Positions 45,247 to 54,656 of a DNA stretch of 64,000 bases are shown here, piece by piece (position 1 is the stretch's first letter; the number at the start of each line of letters is the position of its first letter). The notes beneath the pieces are model-generated. The model was given only the letters and a program-made list of their open reading frames with translations. It made no database searches and had not been told where the DNA came from. The stretch comes from Vibrio fortis. Lineage in GTDB: Bacteria; Pseudomonadota; Gammaproteobacteria; Enterobacterales; Vibrionaceae. The stretch lies in NCBI RefSeq assembly GCF_024347475.1, contig NZ_AP025488.1, positions 62,001 to 126,000 on the forward strand, read 5' to 3'. The position numbers and the translations under genes were made by a program.

Positions 45247-45921
45247 TCAATAAGTTATAAATGCACCTTTGCATTGATCGACTAAAGGACATTGTTCACA
45301 TTTTGGTTTGGGGTGACAAAACTGCTGACCATGCTCCACCAGCAGACCGTGGTAATACCCGTAGGTTTTTGTGTTTGGAGGAATCACAGCCTCCATCAAG
45401 TCATGAAACTTCTCATACGACTTGGGGACAACCAAACCATTTCGCTCAAAGATTCTTCTCGCGTACGCGTCAATCACAAACGACGCTTTCCCAATCGCAT
45501 ACACTAAAATCGCGTCTGCCGTTTCGCCACCAATACCTTTAACCGCTAGCAGTTGTTTTCTCAATACTTCGGTATCTTGTGCGCGTACAGCTTGAATATC
45601 GTAGTTGTAATCAGCAAACCACTGCGTCATCGCCTTCAGTTTGAGCGCCTTTTGGTTATAGTAACCACTTGAGCGAATGGCTTGTGCTAATGTAGCAAGT
45701 TCCATATCTGCAACTTGCTGTGGAGCGATCGTTTTTCCTAAATTATCGAGCGCTTTTTCTGCATTCTTCCAGTTGGTATTTTGGACGAGAATCGCTCCCA
45801 TCATGATCTGATAGGGGTCGCTGGTTGGCCACCAATCGAACCAACCATAGTGCTCTTCAAGGCTATGAAACACACCTCGAATCAGTCGAGCATCGTGTTC
45901 CGTCACTGGCTCGGTATTCAT
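45247..45921 (-). CDS. Endonuclease III-like HhH-GPD DNA glycosylase with Fe-S cluster
   Basis: 224 aa. The helix-hairpin-helix motif VKGIGGETADAILVYAIGK (about 128-146) is followed by FVIDAYARRIF, containing the catalytic Asp of the GPD loop. The C-terminus carries a C-x6-C-x2-C-x5-C cluster (CHPKPKCEQCPLVDQC) binding [4Fe-4S]. The catalytic Lys of EndoIII is not at its usual place (GIGGETADA in place of GVGRKTANV), so it may be a monofunctional glycosylase like the 3-methyladenine HP0602 type. It overlaps the LysR gene by 1 nt at its start and may share a transcript with it. Confidence 0.87.
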   Translation of the reverse strand: MNTEPVTEHDARLIRGVFHSLEEHYGWFDWWPTSDPYQIMMGAILVQNTNWKNAEKALDNLGKTIAPQQVADMELATLAQAIRSSGYYNQKALKLKAMTQWFADYNYDIQAVRAQDTEVLRKQLLAVKGIGGETADAILVYAIGKASFVIDAYARRIFERNGLVVPKSYEKFHDLMEAVIPPNTKTYGYYHGLLVEHGQQFCHPKPKCEQCPLVDQCKGAFITY

Positions 45922-46790
45922 TAATCTAGGTTCTCGGCGAGAAAATCCACCAGCAGACGGACTTTCGAAGATAGGTTACGGTTTTGCGGATAAAGCGCCC
46001 AGATCCCCTCTTTGTCGTCTCGGAAATCGGACAACACTTCAACCAATTCCCCAGACTCTAGATCATCGCTAACGTAGTATTCAGGTAACTGCACTAAACC
46101 AATGCTCTGCTTTGCGGCATCTAAAAGCGCTAAGCCACTATTACACTTAATTCTTCCATTAACACGTACTGATCGTGGCTGACCATTCTCTTTAAAACGC
46201 CAGTGCTCGAAGCCACCGACTAAACACTGATGATTGGAAAGCTCAGATAAAGTATGTGGTTCGCCATAATGTTCAATGTAGCCAGGGCTAGCACAGACGT
46301 AGAGTTGCCTTTGAGAAAGGCGCTTTGCCACCAGGCTTGAATCTTCCAATCGACCCAAACGAATCGCAACATCGACCCCTGAGTCAATGAGATCCAACTT
46401 TTGATTGGTTAACATCAACTCAAGTTCGACCTGTGGGTACAGAGCTAAAAACTGATGCAGCAAAGGAGCAAGTTGGCGTTCGCCATAGGTAACAGGGGCC
46501 GTCACTTTAAGTAGACCTTTTGGCGTCGATTGCATCTGCGTGACTGCAAGCTCTGCTAACTCCAACCCTTCGACAAGCTGCTTACACTGTTGATAGTAAA
46601 GCTGACCGGCTTCAGTTAAAGAAACTTTTCGCGTAGTTCGATTGAATAATTTAACGGCTAGTCGCTCTTCCAAGCTAGCGACACGACGGCTTATCTGCGC
46701 AACGGAGGTCGATAGTTTATTGGCAGCACCAGTAAAGCTCTCTCGCTCGGCCACTGCTACGAATTCACTCACCCCTTCCCAATTCGCCAT
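45921..46790 (-). CDS. LysR-family transcriptional regulator
   Basis: 289 aa. Helix-turn-helix in ESFTGAANKLSTSVAQISRR (about 16-35), then the linker and a CrgA/YafC-like effector domain (LLKVTAPVTYGERQLAPLLH, and SPGYIEHYGEP). The stop overlaps the start of the endonuclease III-like gene by one base. That unusual coupling suggests the pair share a transcript, but the regulatory target is unknown. The 46791-47069 stretch upstream has no gene I can support. Confidence 0.9.
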   Translation of the reverse strand: MANWEGVSEFVAVAERESFTGAANKLSTSVAQISRRVASLEERLAVKLFNRTTRKVSLTEAGQLYYQQCKQLVEGLELAELAVTQMQSTPKGLLKVTAPVTYGERQLAPLLHQFLALYPQVELELMLTNQKLDLIDSGVDVAIRLGRLEDSSLVAKRLSQRQLYVCASPGYIEHYGEPHTLSELSNHQCLVGGFEHWRFKENGQPRSVRVNGRIKCNSGLALLDAAKQSIGLVQLPEYYVSDDLESGELVEVLSDFRDDKEGIWALYPQNRNLSSKVRLLVDFLAENLD

Positions 46791-47069
46791 ACTACACCTG
46801 TCTTTTAGATAATCTGTTTCTGTTCACTAACATCGTCTGTTAAGTCTATTGAATTAACGTATTTAAGTCATCTTGATTCACGCATCGGCACTATTGATAT
46901 CCAGCCATTCAATTGCGTATTTATTGTTCGGACGATGCTCTGACATTCGACGACAATTCTTACTTTTGTCTTACAAATACAGCATCTCCCCTGACACTTG
47001 TCGTACCACTTGGTTGGTATCTTGGTTCTGCACCGAAACACTGGTGCTCACAAAAAGTAAGGTATTCCT

Positions 47070-47417
47070 ATGAAGAAATTAATCGTACTTGCATCAACAC
47101 TTGTTCTAAGCACAACAGCGTTTGCAGCAACTAAAACAGCAATTCTAGAAACAACGCTTAAGTCAGATACATTTGTTACCGAAGCGGAAGCATACGATGC
47201 AGGAGCTAACCTTATGGAAGAGTTAAGCACAAAGAGTTCTTTTGAACTTTCAAGAGAACTGCCTCAGTTCAGAAACACAACCAAATATGATTCGTTTAAA
47301 ATTGATGATGCCAATATGGAAGTGAAGAAGATCACCAATATGAGTGGTGATGTGCATTATCAAGCCGCAATCACTGTTGACTATCGCTACACCTACAAAG
47401 ACGGTCGCAGCAGCTAG
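47070..47417 (+). CDS. DUF3316-like periplasmic protein
   Basis: 115 aa. A signal peptide (LIVLASTLVLSTTAFA) with cleavage after residue 19 is followed by a small alpha/beta domain (TEAEAYDAGANLMEEL, VKKITNMSGDVHYQAAITVD). This matches my memory of the DUF3316 family seen mostly in vibrios. The function is unknown. ATG follows AAGGTATTCCT. A bidirectional terminator follows. Confidence 0.78.
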   Translation: MKKLIVLASTLVLSTTAFAATKTAILETTLKSDTFVTEAEAYDAGANLMEELSTKSSFELSRELPQFRNTTKYDSFKIDDANMEVKKITNMSGDVHYQAAITVDYRYTYKDGRSS

Positions 47418-47433
47418 GTTTGTTTGAACCATT

Positions 47434-47475
47434 AAAAAGCCCGCATTTACGTTGAAAGTAAATGCGGGCTTTTTG
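47434..47475. terminator. Bidirectional terminator
   Basis: 17-bp perfect stem AAAAAGCCCGCATTTAC / GTAAATGCGGGCTTTTT with a 7-nt loop between the convergent 47070 gene and MCP gene at 47533. Confidence 0.92.
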
Positions 47476-47532
47476 ATTTTTACTGTCAGTTGCTATTCAT
47501 TACAACAGGAAGATATTGAATCAGTTCAACCA

Positions 47533-49170
47533 CTAAACTTCGAATTGAGATACCAATCTGTCTAGTGATTCGCACTGCTCAGCCAATGCCATACAAGCAT
47601 TCTCAGCACTGCTTGCCATCTCAACCATTTGAGCGGTACTTTCCGCAATGCGTTGAACATTTTGGTTCACTTCTTCAGACACATGAGACTGCTGAGAAGC
47701 GGCCGTTGCGATCTGAGTGTTCATCTCATTCATCATGCCGATTGAGCTGCTGATTTCAGCTAGAGATGCTGCGGCAGTTTCAGCTTGAGTAATGGTTTTC
47801 TCACCGCTCTCTTTACTCTCATTCATCACATTGACCGCTTGCTTTGCTCCCTGCTCAAGGCGTTCAATCATAGATTCAATCTCACCCGTGCTGTCTTGAG
47901 TTTTGCTTGCAAGTGCACGAACTTCGTCGGCAACCACAGCAAAACCACGCCCCTGTTCGCCCGCACGTGCCGCTTCGATAGCCGCGTTTAGAGCCAATAG
48001 GTTAGTCTGCTCGGCGATACCTTTGATCACACCAAGGATCGAAGCAATGCTCTTCACGTCTGTATCTAGGTTATGAACCACACCGCTTGCATTCTCAATG
48101 TCATCTGCCAGACGTTCAATTGAACCAACTGTTAACGCCAAGGTGTTATTGGTTGATTCAACTTCACGAGTTGCCGTGTTACTTGCTGTTGCAGCATCCA
48201 GGGCATTACCGCTCACAGCGGCACTGGTCGCTTGCATTTCATGTACCGCAGCAGCAACCACTTCACTCTCTTGCTGTTGATTAGCCGAGAACTCAGCCAC
48301 GCTCTGAGTCAGAGACTTAATGTTTTCCATCTCTGAGCGTACTGCATTTGAAGCGAAGATCACTTGTTCAACGGTCACATGGATTTTGCCAACAAACTCA
48401 TTGAATGCGGCGCTCAGGCGCGCAATTTCATCACTACCTTCCACTTTCATGCGCTGAGACAGATCACCATCACCAGAGGCGATTTCACTCATTGCTTTTT
48501 CTACATCTTGGATAGGCTTCACGATAAAGCGGTTTGATAGCCATAGCGCAAAACATGCTGCTAAAATCGCGACACCCATGCCGACTTCAATAACAATCTT
48601 GCTTGATTCAATCGAATCATCCGCTTGTTGACGCAATTCCGCTTGCTTCTTCTCGATAAGTGAACGGATAGACCAAAGTTGGTTGCGAATGGTTTCAAAC
48701 TCAGCATCCAGCACAGGTGTGAATTCGCGGTTATAAGCCTGAGCATTTTCAGGGTCTGCAAACATAGGTTCATGCAACTCAACCCATCGGCTCATTGAAG
48801 AGACTAACTTGGTCAGCTCATTACGAGACGAATGGTCAAGAACGCCAGCATCATACAACTTCTGTACGCTCTCAAAACGTGGAACCGCTTTGTACGCATT
48901 GTCTTTGAACTCGAAAGTCTGGTAATCGATCGATGCTTGATCTTTAGCGAGCAAAAGGCCTTGTGCCGCAGAGATGACTTGATAGATATCACGATAGCCA
49001 TCTTCTAGGTTTTCCAAAACAGGTTGCACAACATTATTCAGTTCGTGATTGATCGCCGCTTGTTGGTTCGACTTAATCACATTCATAACAGTCACTGCAG
49101 AGAAAACTGCAACGATCACCAGCAGTGGAATCGCGATCTTACTGCGGATGGAAAGGTTGTTGATACTCAT
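47533..49170 (-). CDS. Methyl-accepting chemotaxis protein with helical ligand domain
   Basis: 545 aa. A first membrane helix ([18 protein letters not shown]), then a helical periplasmic domain of about 170 residues of the four-helix-bundle type, a second helix ([16 protein letters not shown]), HAMP ([20 protein letters not shown]) and a signalling domain with [20 protein letters not shown]. The last residues ([15 protein letters not shown]) end without a CheR-tethering motif. The ligand is unknown. ATG follows AGAGGACCA. Monocistronic. Confidence 0.93.
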   Translation of the reverse strand: MSINNLSIRSKIAIPLLVIVAVFSAVTVMNVIKSNQQAAINHELNNVVQPVLENLEDGYRDIYQVISAAQGLLLAKDQASIDYQTFEFKDNAYKAVPRFESVQKLYDAGVLDHSSRNELTKLVSSMSRWVELHEPMFADPENAQAYNREFTPVLDAEFETIRNQLWSIRSLIEKKQAELRQQADDSIESSKIVIEVGMGVAILAACFALWLSNRFIVKPIQDVEKAMSEIASGDGDLSQRMKVEGSDEIARLSAAFNEFVGKIHVTVEQVIFASNAVRSEMENIKSLTQSVAEFSANQQQESEVVAAAVHEMQATSAAVSGNALDAATASNTATREVESTNNTLALTVGSIERLADDIENASGVVHNLDTDVKSIASILGVIKGIAEQTNLLALNAAIEAARAGEQGRGFAVVADEVRALASKTQDSTGEIESMIERLEQGAKQAVNVMNESKESGEKTITQAETAAASLAEISSSIGMMNEMNTQIATAASQQSHVSEEVNQNVQRIAESTAQMVEMASSAENACMALAEQCESLDRLVSQFEV

Positions 49171-49409
49171 TGGTCCTCTTAACCATACGATATTTAATGA
49201 TATTCATATAATATATCGTATAAGCATTAATTCGCGCTACGAATTTGTGAGGTCGATCTCATAGCAAACGTTGTCGCAAATTTGTTCGATTACAACTCAT
49301 CCAGATGTAAACGTTCGTACCAAATAACATCACCTAATTCCCGTAATTGACTGGCGATATCAGTCAATTCCACCCATAATGTACGGCTGTTAAATCGATA
49401 GGTAAAAAC

Positions 49410-49838
49410 ATGAAAATTTGTGGCGTTGAAATCAAAGGTAATGATGCGATCATTTGTCTACTTTCTCTTTCAGATGGTGTGTTCAACATCCCTGATTGCC
49501 GCGTTTCTAAAGTCGCAATCAGCGATGCAAATGACACGCAGAAAATGAAAGACTTCCAGTTCTCTTTCGCTAAACTGATGGAAGATTACCAAGTTGAGAA
49601 GGTAGTTATCCGCCAACGTCAAACTAAAGGCAAATTCGCAGGTGGTGGTCACGGCTTCAAACTAGAAGCAGCTATCCAACTGATTGATGGCCTAGATGTA
49701 GAAGTGGTATCGCCGGCAGCAATTAAAGAGAGCCTAAAGCACAATCCACTGATGATGAAGTTCAAAGAGACTGGCCTGAAACAGTACCAAGAAGCGCCAT
49801 TCACAACGGCTTACGCTTGCTTGATGAAAAAGGCGTAA
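49410..49838 (+). CDS. DUF3010 family protein
   Basis: 142 aa. The start MKICGVEIKGNDAIICLL, the charged centre VEKVVIRQRQTKGKFAGGGH and SPAAIKESLKHN are recognisable as the DUF3010 family. Its fold (strand GVEIKGNDAIICLL with an early acidic residue, alternating alpha/beta) hints at an RNase H-like arrangement, but that is speculation. The function is unknown. Terminator downstream. Confidence 0.82.
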   Translation: MKICGVEIKGNDAIICLLSLSDGVFNIPDCRVSKVAISDANDTQKMKDFQFSFAKLMEDYQVEKVVIRQRQTKGKFAGGGHGFKLEAAIQLIDGLDVEVVSPAAIKESLKHNPLMMKFKETGLKQYQEAPFTTAYACLMKKA

Positions 49839-49910
49839 CGCCCAACTCTTAAATACTCATTTCCAAACGCAAAAAGCTACCAAAAAAGCGGAAAAGTATC
49901 GAAGAAACTG

Positions 49911-49936
49911 AAAGAGCCCCGATGGGCTCTTTTTTG
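49911..49936 (+). terminator. Terminator after the DUF3010 gene
   Basis: AGAGCCC-CGAT-GGGCTCT followed by TTTTTT. Confidence 0.9.
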
Positions 49937-49955
49937 TTGGTTTATCAGCGGTCGC

Positions 49956-50858
49956 TTACAATCTCACTTGCATCTTTCGCTTGAAGCCCACGGATAGATC
50001 AGGCTTTTTCACCACCAGATAAACCGCGATAGCCGCCAGTGCAAAGCCTATCGCGCCGTAAAGGTCGAAGGATTCACCAAACATCAGCCAAGCTTGAATA
50101 GCCGTCGTCGGAGGCACAAGATAGAACACAGACGCCACACTCGAAGCTGCACCGTGTTCCACCATATAGAGCAGCAACAAAATCGCGACACATGACAACA
50201 CCACCACTAGCCAAACCATGGTTAGCGAAAATTCCACCGTCCAATCAACCTGCATAGTCTCAAAGCTCATCGCATAGGGCACAAACAAGATAGCTGATGC
50301 GAAATACTGAACCATAGCACTACCCACCATATCTACACCTTGGCAAAAACGTTTCTGATATAGAGTGCCAAAGGTAATGCCGACTAATGCGAGAACACAC
50401 AGCAATACTGCTTCCGTTTTATGAGTGTCCGATTGCCACTCAATGTTACCCATCAACACTAAGCTAATACCTGAGAAGCCAAGTACCAAGCCTAACCATT
50501 GTGCCCAGTTAAAGCGCTCAACAGTGAACGTCACAATCATAACCGCAGTCAATATTGGCTGAATGCCAACCAAGAGCGCACTCAACCCAGCAGGCATACC
50601 CATCTCTATTGCCAGATAGGTTCCACCAAGATAGAAACCGTGAATCAGTACACCAACAACACAACTGTGAAAAAACGCACTGCCGCGTGGCATTTTACGT
50701 TTGAGTATCACAATCAAAAGCACGAATAAGAGGACATTGGCGATCATGCGTAGAGACAACAAGGTCGCAGGTTCCGCATACTGCAAACCAAACCGCGCAC
50801 CTACAAAACCGGATGACCATAAAATAACGAAAACAAAAGGAATAAATTTAATCAACAT
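49956..50858 (-). CDS. EamA (drug/metabolite) family transporter
   Basis: 300 aa, ten membrane helices in two EamA repeats: ILWSSGFVGARFGLQYAEPA at the start of repeat 1 and GLVLGFSGISLVLMG at its end; repeat 2 ends GAIGFALAAIAVYLVV. Members export amino acids or metabolites; substrate unknown. It is divergent from a MocR/GntR-aminotransferase-type regulator, an arrangement common for transporters of amines or amino acids. Confidence 0.9.
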   Translation of the reverse strand: MLIKFIPFVFVILWSSGFVGARFGLQYAEPATLLSLRMIANVLLFVLLIVILKRKMPRGSAFFHSCVVGVLIHGFYLGGTYLAIEMGMPAGLSALLVGIQPILTAVMIVTFTVERFNWAQWLGLVLGFSGISLVLMGNIEWQSDTHKTEAVLLCVLALVGITFGTLYQKRFCQGVDMVGSAMVQYFASAILFVPYAMSFETMQVDWTVEFSLTMVWLVVVLSCVAILLLLYMVEHGAASSVASVFYLVPPTTAIQAWLMFGESFDLYGAIGFALAAIAVYLVVKKPDLSVGFKRKMQVRL

Positions 50859-50888
50859 GACAAATCCCTGGTCAACTATTCAACAATG

Positions 50889-50956
50889 CTGTTACCTTAA
50901 TTGGGTACAGATACAGATTAAAGATACAGTTTGAATGTTTTAGATGGTTACAGATT
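50889..50956. promoter_or_regulatory. Repeated TACAGAT motifs between the EamA and MocR genes
   Basis: TACAGAT occurs at 50906-50912, 50912-50918 and 50950-50956, with ATACAG(T) at 50924-50930, and an inverted CTGTTACC at 50889-50896 facing GGTACAG. MocR regulators usually bind direct repeats in this position. The array is a plausible operator. Confidence 0.45.
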
Positions 50957-50976
50957 TGGTAAGTGGAGAGAAGTGA

Positions 50977-52395
50977 GTGGGAATCAACAAGTACTTGGCG
51001 GTGGAACAGCACATTAAGAACCAAATAGAAGGTGGCGTTTTGCATGTTCACGATCGCCTGCCGTCTATTCGCCAACTAAGCACACAACTAAACATGAGCA
51101 AAAACACCGTCATTCGCGCCTACCAAGAGCTCGAAGCAACGGGGCTCATCTATTCTGTACCTAAATCTGGCTATCGTGTGCAGGAACTCGGACTCTCTAC
51201 GTTCGAAAAAAGCAGTCGCCCACAGAAAGTCGATCTGTTATCAGTTACTCGCTCAGTGCTGTCACGCCCTGATGGCAAACTCAAGCTCCTAACGGGCTCA
51301 GCACACCCTAATATCAACAATCCTGCAATACGAAGCCTGTATGCCGAAATAGGCCGACATAGTCGTCTTCAAGCGCAGCTACCCGGCTACTACCAGTTGC
51401 CTCCCGGTGATGACCAGTTAGTTAAACAACTCCTCAAGATCACCCAAGACATTGGCGTACCAGTCAGCGCCAACGAAATTGCGATCACACACGGTGCCCA
51501 GCAAGCAATAAGCCTCGCTCTAAGAGCCTTAACCGAGCCTGGCGATATCGTGGCAGTCGAATCACCATGCTACTTTGGTAACCTATTGTTGCTAGAATCC
51601 ATGGGGCTCAAAGCGTTAGAGATCCCAAGCAGCGTTCACTCGGGAATCGATATTAACGCCTTACAAGATGCGATTGAGAAATGGCCTGTCAAAACAATAT
51701 TAGTGACGCCCAATTTCACCAACCCTACGGGCTCTCGCATGCCGTTAAACAATAGAAAAGCGCTGTTAGAGGTAACCAAGCAACTGCCCATCATTGAAGA
51801 CGATGTGTTTGGCAGCCTAGCCTATGACGCACCATTGCCAAGTTTAAAAGCACTCGACCAAGATGGCCGCGTGATCTACGTGAACTCGTTATCAAAAACA
51901 CTCGATTCAAGATTACGTATCGGCTGGCTGCTATCAGGGCAGTATCAGCAACAGATCGAGAAGTTCCTGTTATGCGATAATATGGGCAGCTCAAACCTAA
52001 TGCAGTCTGCCGTGGGGCAGTTTTTGACATCCGGTCGATATCGTAGCCATATCGCCAAAATGAAACGCCTCTACCAAACCAACCATAAGCAGTTTCATTC
52101 GGTGTTATGTGAATCACTCAGTCAATACCCAGAGGTCAAAGGGCGGTACCACCTATCTCGTGCTGAAGGCTCATTTCTGGTTTGGTTGACCCTTCCCGAT
52201 TCGTTCGACAGCTACAAGCTCTATCTAGATTGCCTAGAGTATAAACTCGGAATCCTGCCGGGAACCGTTTTTGGCACCCACGAGCAATACAAACACTGTG
52301 TTAGATTCAGCGTCGCCAACTTAGAAGAGACCAAAGAGTGGCGAGAAGGGATTGAGATATTAGCAAAATTGATTGCGAAGCAGCTCGCAGGGTAG
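50977..52395 (+). CDS. MocR-type GntR regulator with aminotransferase domain
   Basis: 472 aa. The GntR helix-turn-helix (about 1-70: DRLPSIRQLSTQLNMSKNTV, RAYQELEATGLI) is fused to a fold-type I aminotransferase domain with PLP-lysine in YVNSLSKTLDSRLRIGWL and the aspartate motif PNFTNPTGSRM. GTG 50977 is the start, with GGAG 8 nt upstream; no ATG is suitably placed. Divergent from the EamA transporter, its likely target. The effector (PLP, amino acid or amine) is unknown. Confidence 0.92.
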   Translation: MGINKYLAVEQHIKNQIEGGVLHVHDRLPSIRQLSTQLNMSKNTVIRAYQELEATGLIYSVPKSGYRVQELGLSTFEKSSRPQKVDLLSVTRSVLSRPDGKLKLLTGSAHPNINNPAIRSLYAEIGRHSRLQAQLPGYYQLPPGDDQLVKQLLKITQDIGVPVSANEIAITHGAQQAISLALRALTEPGDIVAVESPCYFGNLLLLESMGLKALEIPSSVHSGIDINALQDAIEKWPVKTILVTPNFTNPTGSRMPLNNRKALLEVTKQLPIIEDDVFGSLAYDAPLPSLKALDQDGRVIYVNSLSKTLDSRLRIGWLLSGQYQQQIEKFLLCDNMGSSNLMQSAVGQFLTSGRYRSHIAKMKRLYQTNHKQFHSVLCESLSQYPEVKGRYHLSRAEGSFLVWLTLPDSFDSYKLYLDCLEYKLGILPGTVFGTHEQYKHCVRFSVANLEETKEWREGIEILAKLIAKQLAG

Positions 52396-52411
52396 CTCTA
52401 TGCTTCAAACT

Positions 52412-52437
52412 ACTGGTCACCAAAGACGGTGACCAGT
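52412..52437. terminator. Hairpin between convergent genes
   Basis: Perfect 10-bp stem ACTGGTCACC / GGTGACCAGT with a 6-nt loop directly after the MocR gene and 2 nt before the stop of the next gene. No T run, so termination strength is unclear. Confidence 0.5.
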
Positions 52438-52439
52438 GG

Positions 52440-52922
52440 CTACACTTTCATACTGAAACCGAAGTAGATACCTTCGATTCTCGACATATCCCTGTCTTTC
52501 CAATTTTCTAGGGTATCGTGAATGCGGTAGCCTAACTCGACCTTCATATTTTCTACAGGCTCGAAGGTTGAACCAAATTGACCACCCGCCAGCACGCCAT
52601 CATCACTCTTAGCGAAGCTATATCCTGCAGAAATGCCACCAAATATCGCCCACTTCGAATCCAGGTTATAGAGGTAGTCATAAGAACCTGTGGTGGTTGT
52701 GTAGTTAGAGTTGATGCTATGCGCAGCCCCTAAACTCCATCGATAAGTATTATCAACCAACGCATGGTAACCAACTGCAGGCGTAAACTCTGACTTGTTC
52801 AACGCAGTATAACCATCAAGCGCACCCAAGCTCACGAAGTGCTCCACCTCATCACTCACCGCAAACGCTGCGCTCATTGCAAATGCAGAGAGCATGACAG
52901 CAGGGATCGCAAAGTACTTCAT
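52440..52922 (-). CDS. Small outer-membrane beta-barrel protein
   Basis: 160 aa. The signal peptide (IPAVMLSAFAMSAAFA) is followed by alternating aromatic/polar strands (AVGYHALVDNTYRWSLGAAH, WAIFGGISAGYSFA, MKVELGYRIHDTL) with a final GIYFGFSMKV strand, the layout of an eight-stranded OmpA/OmpX-like barrel. The C-terminal residue is Val, not Phe. Family not recognised. ATG follows AGGAGGAAGA. The 52923-53282 stretch between this gene and yegT is AT-rich; its only feature is the operator-like repeats at 53212-53247. Confidence 0.75.
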   Translation of the reverse strand: MKYFAIPAVMLSAFAMSAAFAVSDEVEHFVSLGALDGYTALNKSEFTPAVGYHALVDNTYRWSLGAAHSINSNYTTTTGSYDYLYNLDSKWAIFGGISAGYSFAKSDDGVLAGGQFGSTFEPVENMKVELGYRIHDTLENWKDRDMSRIEGIYFGFSMKV

Positions 52923-53211
52923 TCTTCCTCCTAAAATTTCAAACGTCGTTCAATTATTTGTTGCAGTCGCGGCTTCTGAAGGAAAACAAAATGAAAGGTG
53001 AAAAGAGACCAACAGAGCCAAGACGTAACGCACAACGTAAAACGCGGGAGACTCTAAGGGGTCAATGAAACGAATTGTCAGCACAACGCAAAGTTTCTTC
53101 TTAAAACCAATCAGTTACTCAATAAGTGAGCATTCAAGAGCGCTTCACCTAAGATCAAAGGAGTTAAATGATCGTCTGTCTCTTTGATAATCAGATCACA
53201 AAACAATCTCA

Positions 53212-53247
53212 ATGGTATTGTATTGGTATTATCATTTGAAATACCAT
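53212..53247. promoter_or_regulatory. Operator-like GGTATT repeats upstream of yegT
   Basis: GGTATT at 53214-53219 and 53225-53230 (11 bp apart) plus inverted AATACC at 53240-53245; ATGGTATT and AATACCAT form 8-bp inverted arms. GntR/HutC-type regulators often bind GTATA- or GGTATT-like sites, and the yegW-like gene of this cluster is the natural candidate. Confidence 0.5.
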
Positions 53248-53282
53248 CTTCTTCGTACCCTACAGTACTAAAGGACATAATA

Positions 53283-54581
53283 ATGAAATCGAATAACTTC
53301 AAACTGTCTTCAATGATGTTCATTGAATGGTTTATATGGGGAGCTTGGTTTGTTCCCTTGTGGCAAATACTCAATACCAATGGATTTACCCCAACTGAGA
53401 TCGCTTGGTCATACGCTTGTACCGCTATCGCCGCGATCCTGTCACCGATCCTAGTAGGATCAATCACTGACCGCTTTTTTGCGGCTCAAAAAGTACTTTC
53501 TGTCATGCTAATTGCTGGTGCTGCGCTCATGTACTTGGCGGCACAACAAACTGAGTTCGCAACCTTCTTCCCACTTCTATTGCTTTACTCATTGACCTAT
53601 ATGCCGACGATTGCACTGACCAACAGTATCGCTTTCTCGAACGTAGAAGATGTTGAGCGTGACTTCCCGCGCATACGTGTTATGGGCACCATTGGTTGGA
53701 TTGCCTCTGGTATTGCGATCGGCTTCTTACCAGGTTGGTTGGGTTACGGCGATATCTCATCAAGCAATATCCCACTGATTCTGACAGCTCTTGCTTCTGC
53801 TGCACTGGGTATCTTTGCTCTGACTCTGCCAGACACACCGCCAAAAAGTACCGGCAAACTGAGCCTTAAAGTGATGCTTGGCCTAGACGCTATCGTGCTT
53901 TTGAAAGACAAAAACTTCTTAGCATTCTTCGTTTGTTCTTTCATGTTCAGCATGCCACTGGCGTTCTACTACATCTTTGCAAATGGCTACCTCACCGAAG
54001 TAGGTATGAGCAATGCAACGGGCTGGATGACACTGGGTCAGTTCTCTGAAATCTTCTTTATGTTAGCACTGCCGTTCTTTACCAAACGATTTGGTATTAA
54101 AAAGGTATTACTACTTGGTCTCTTTACTGCAGCAGTTCGCTACGGATTCTTCGTCTACGGTAGCGCAGAAACTTGGTACCTGTACTCACTATTGTTCGCG
54201 GGCATCTTATTACACGGTGTGAGCTACGACTTCTATTTCGTAACGGCATACATCTACGTGGACAAGAAAGCACCGGCGCACATGCGTACCGCAGCGCAAG
54301 GCCTTATCACTTTGGGTTGCCAAGGTATTGGTAGCTTGTTGGGTTACCGCTTAGGTGGCGTGTTAATGGAGAAGATGTTTGCTTACGACGAGCCACAAAA
54401 TGGACTCACGTTTGACTGGGCTGGTATGTGGGGCTTCGGTGCCATCATGATTACCGTCATCTTGGTTATCTTTATGTATTTCTTCCGTGAACCAAACGGT
54501 GAGATTAAAGAAATCAATATCGACAACAAACCCGATGGAACCCCTTCAGAGCAAACCCAAGTAGAAAAAGCTCAAGCGTAA
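53283..54581 (+). CDS. yegT: YegT-like nucleoside:proton symporter (MFS)
   Basis: 432 aa, 12 helices. The sequence agrees closely with what I recall of E. coli YegT: MMFIEWFIWGAWFVPLW, WSYACTAIAAILSPILVGSI, TDRFFAAQKVL, and YIYVDKKAPAHMRTAAQGLI. YegT belongs to the NupG/XapB nucleoside permease family. ATG 53283 follows AAGGACATAATA; the longer frame from 53184 lies in the operator region. First gene of yegTUV; a 75-nt gap separates it from yegU. The true substrate is a nucleoside or related compound, not proven. Confidence 0.9.
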   Translation: MKSNNFKLSSMMFIEWFIWGAWFVPLWQILNTNGFTPTEIAWSYACTAIAAILSPILVGSITDRFFAAQKVLSVMLIAGAALMYLAAQQTEFATFFPLLLLYSLTYMPTIALTNSIAFSNVEDVERDFPRIRVMGTIGWIASGIAIGFLPGWLGYGDISSSNIPLILTALASAALGIFALTLPDTPPKSTGKLSLKVMLGLDAIVLLKDKNFLAFFVCSFMFSMPLAFYYIFANGYLTEVGMSNATGWMTLGQFSEIFFMLALPFFTKRFGIKKVLLLGLFTAAVRYGFFVYGSAETWYLYSLLFAGILLHGVSYDFYFVTAYIYVDKKAPAHMRTAAQGLITLGCQGIGSLLGYRLGGVLMEKMFAYDEPQNGLTFDWAGMWGFGAIMITVILVIFMYFFREPNGEIKEINIDNKPDGTPSEQTQVEKAQA

Positions 54582-54656
54582 TTTTATACCTGCTCAGTCT
54601 CTCCCCCTAGTTTCTGACTGAGCAGTTTTTAGATAACCTATTTTTGGTGAAGTAAG

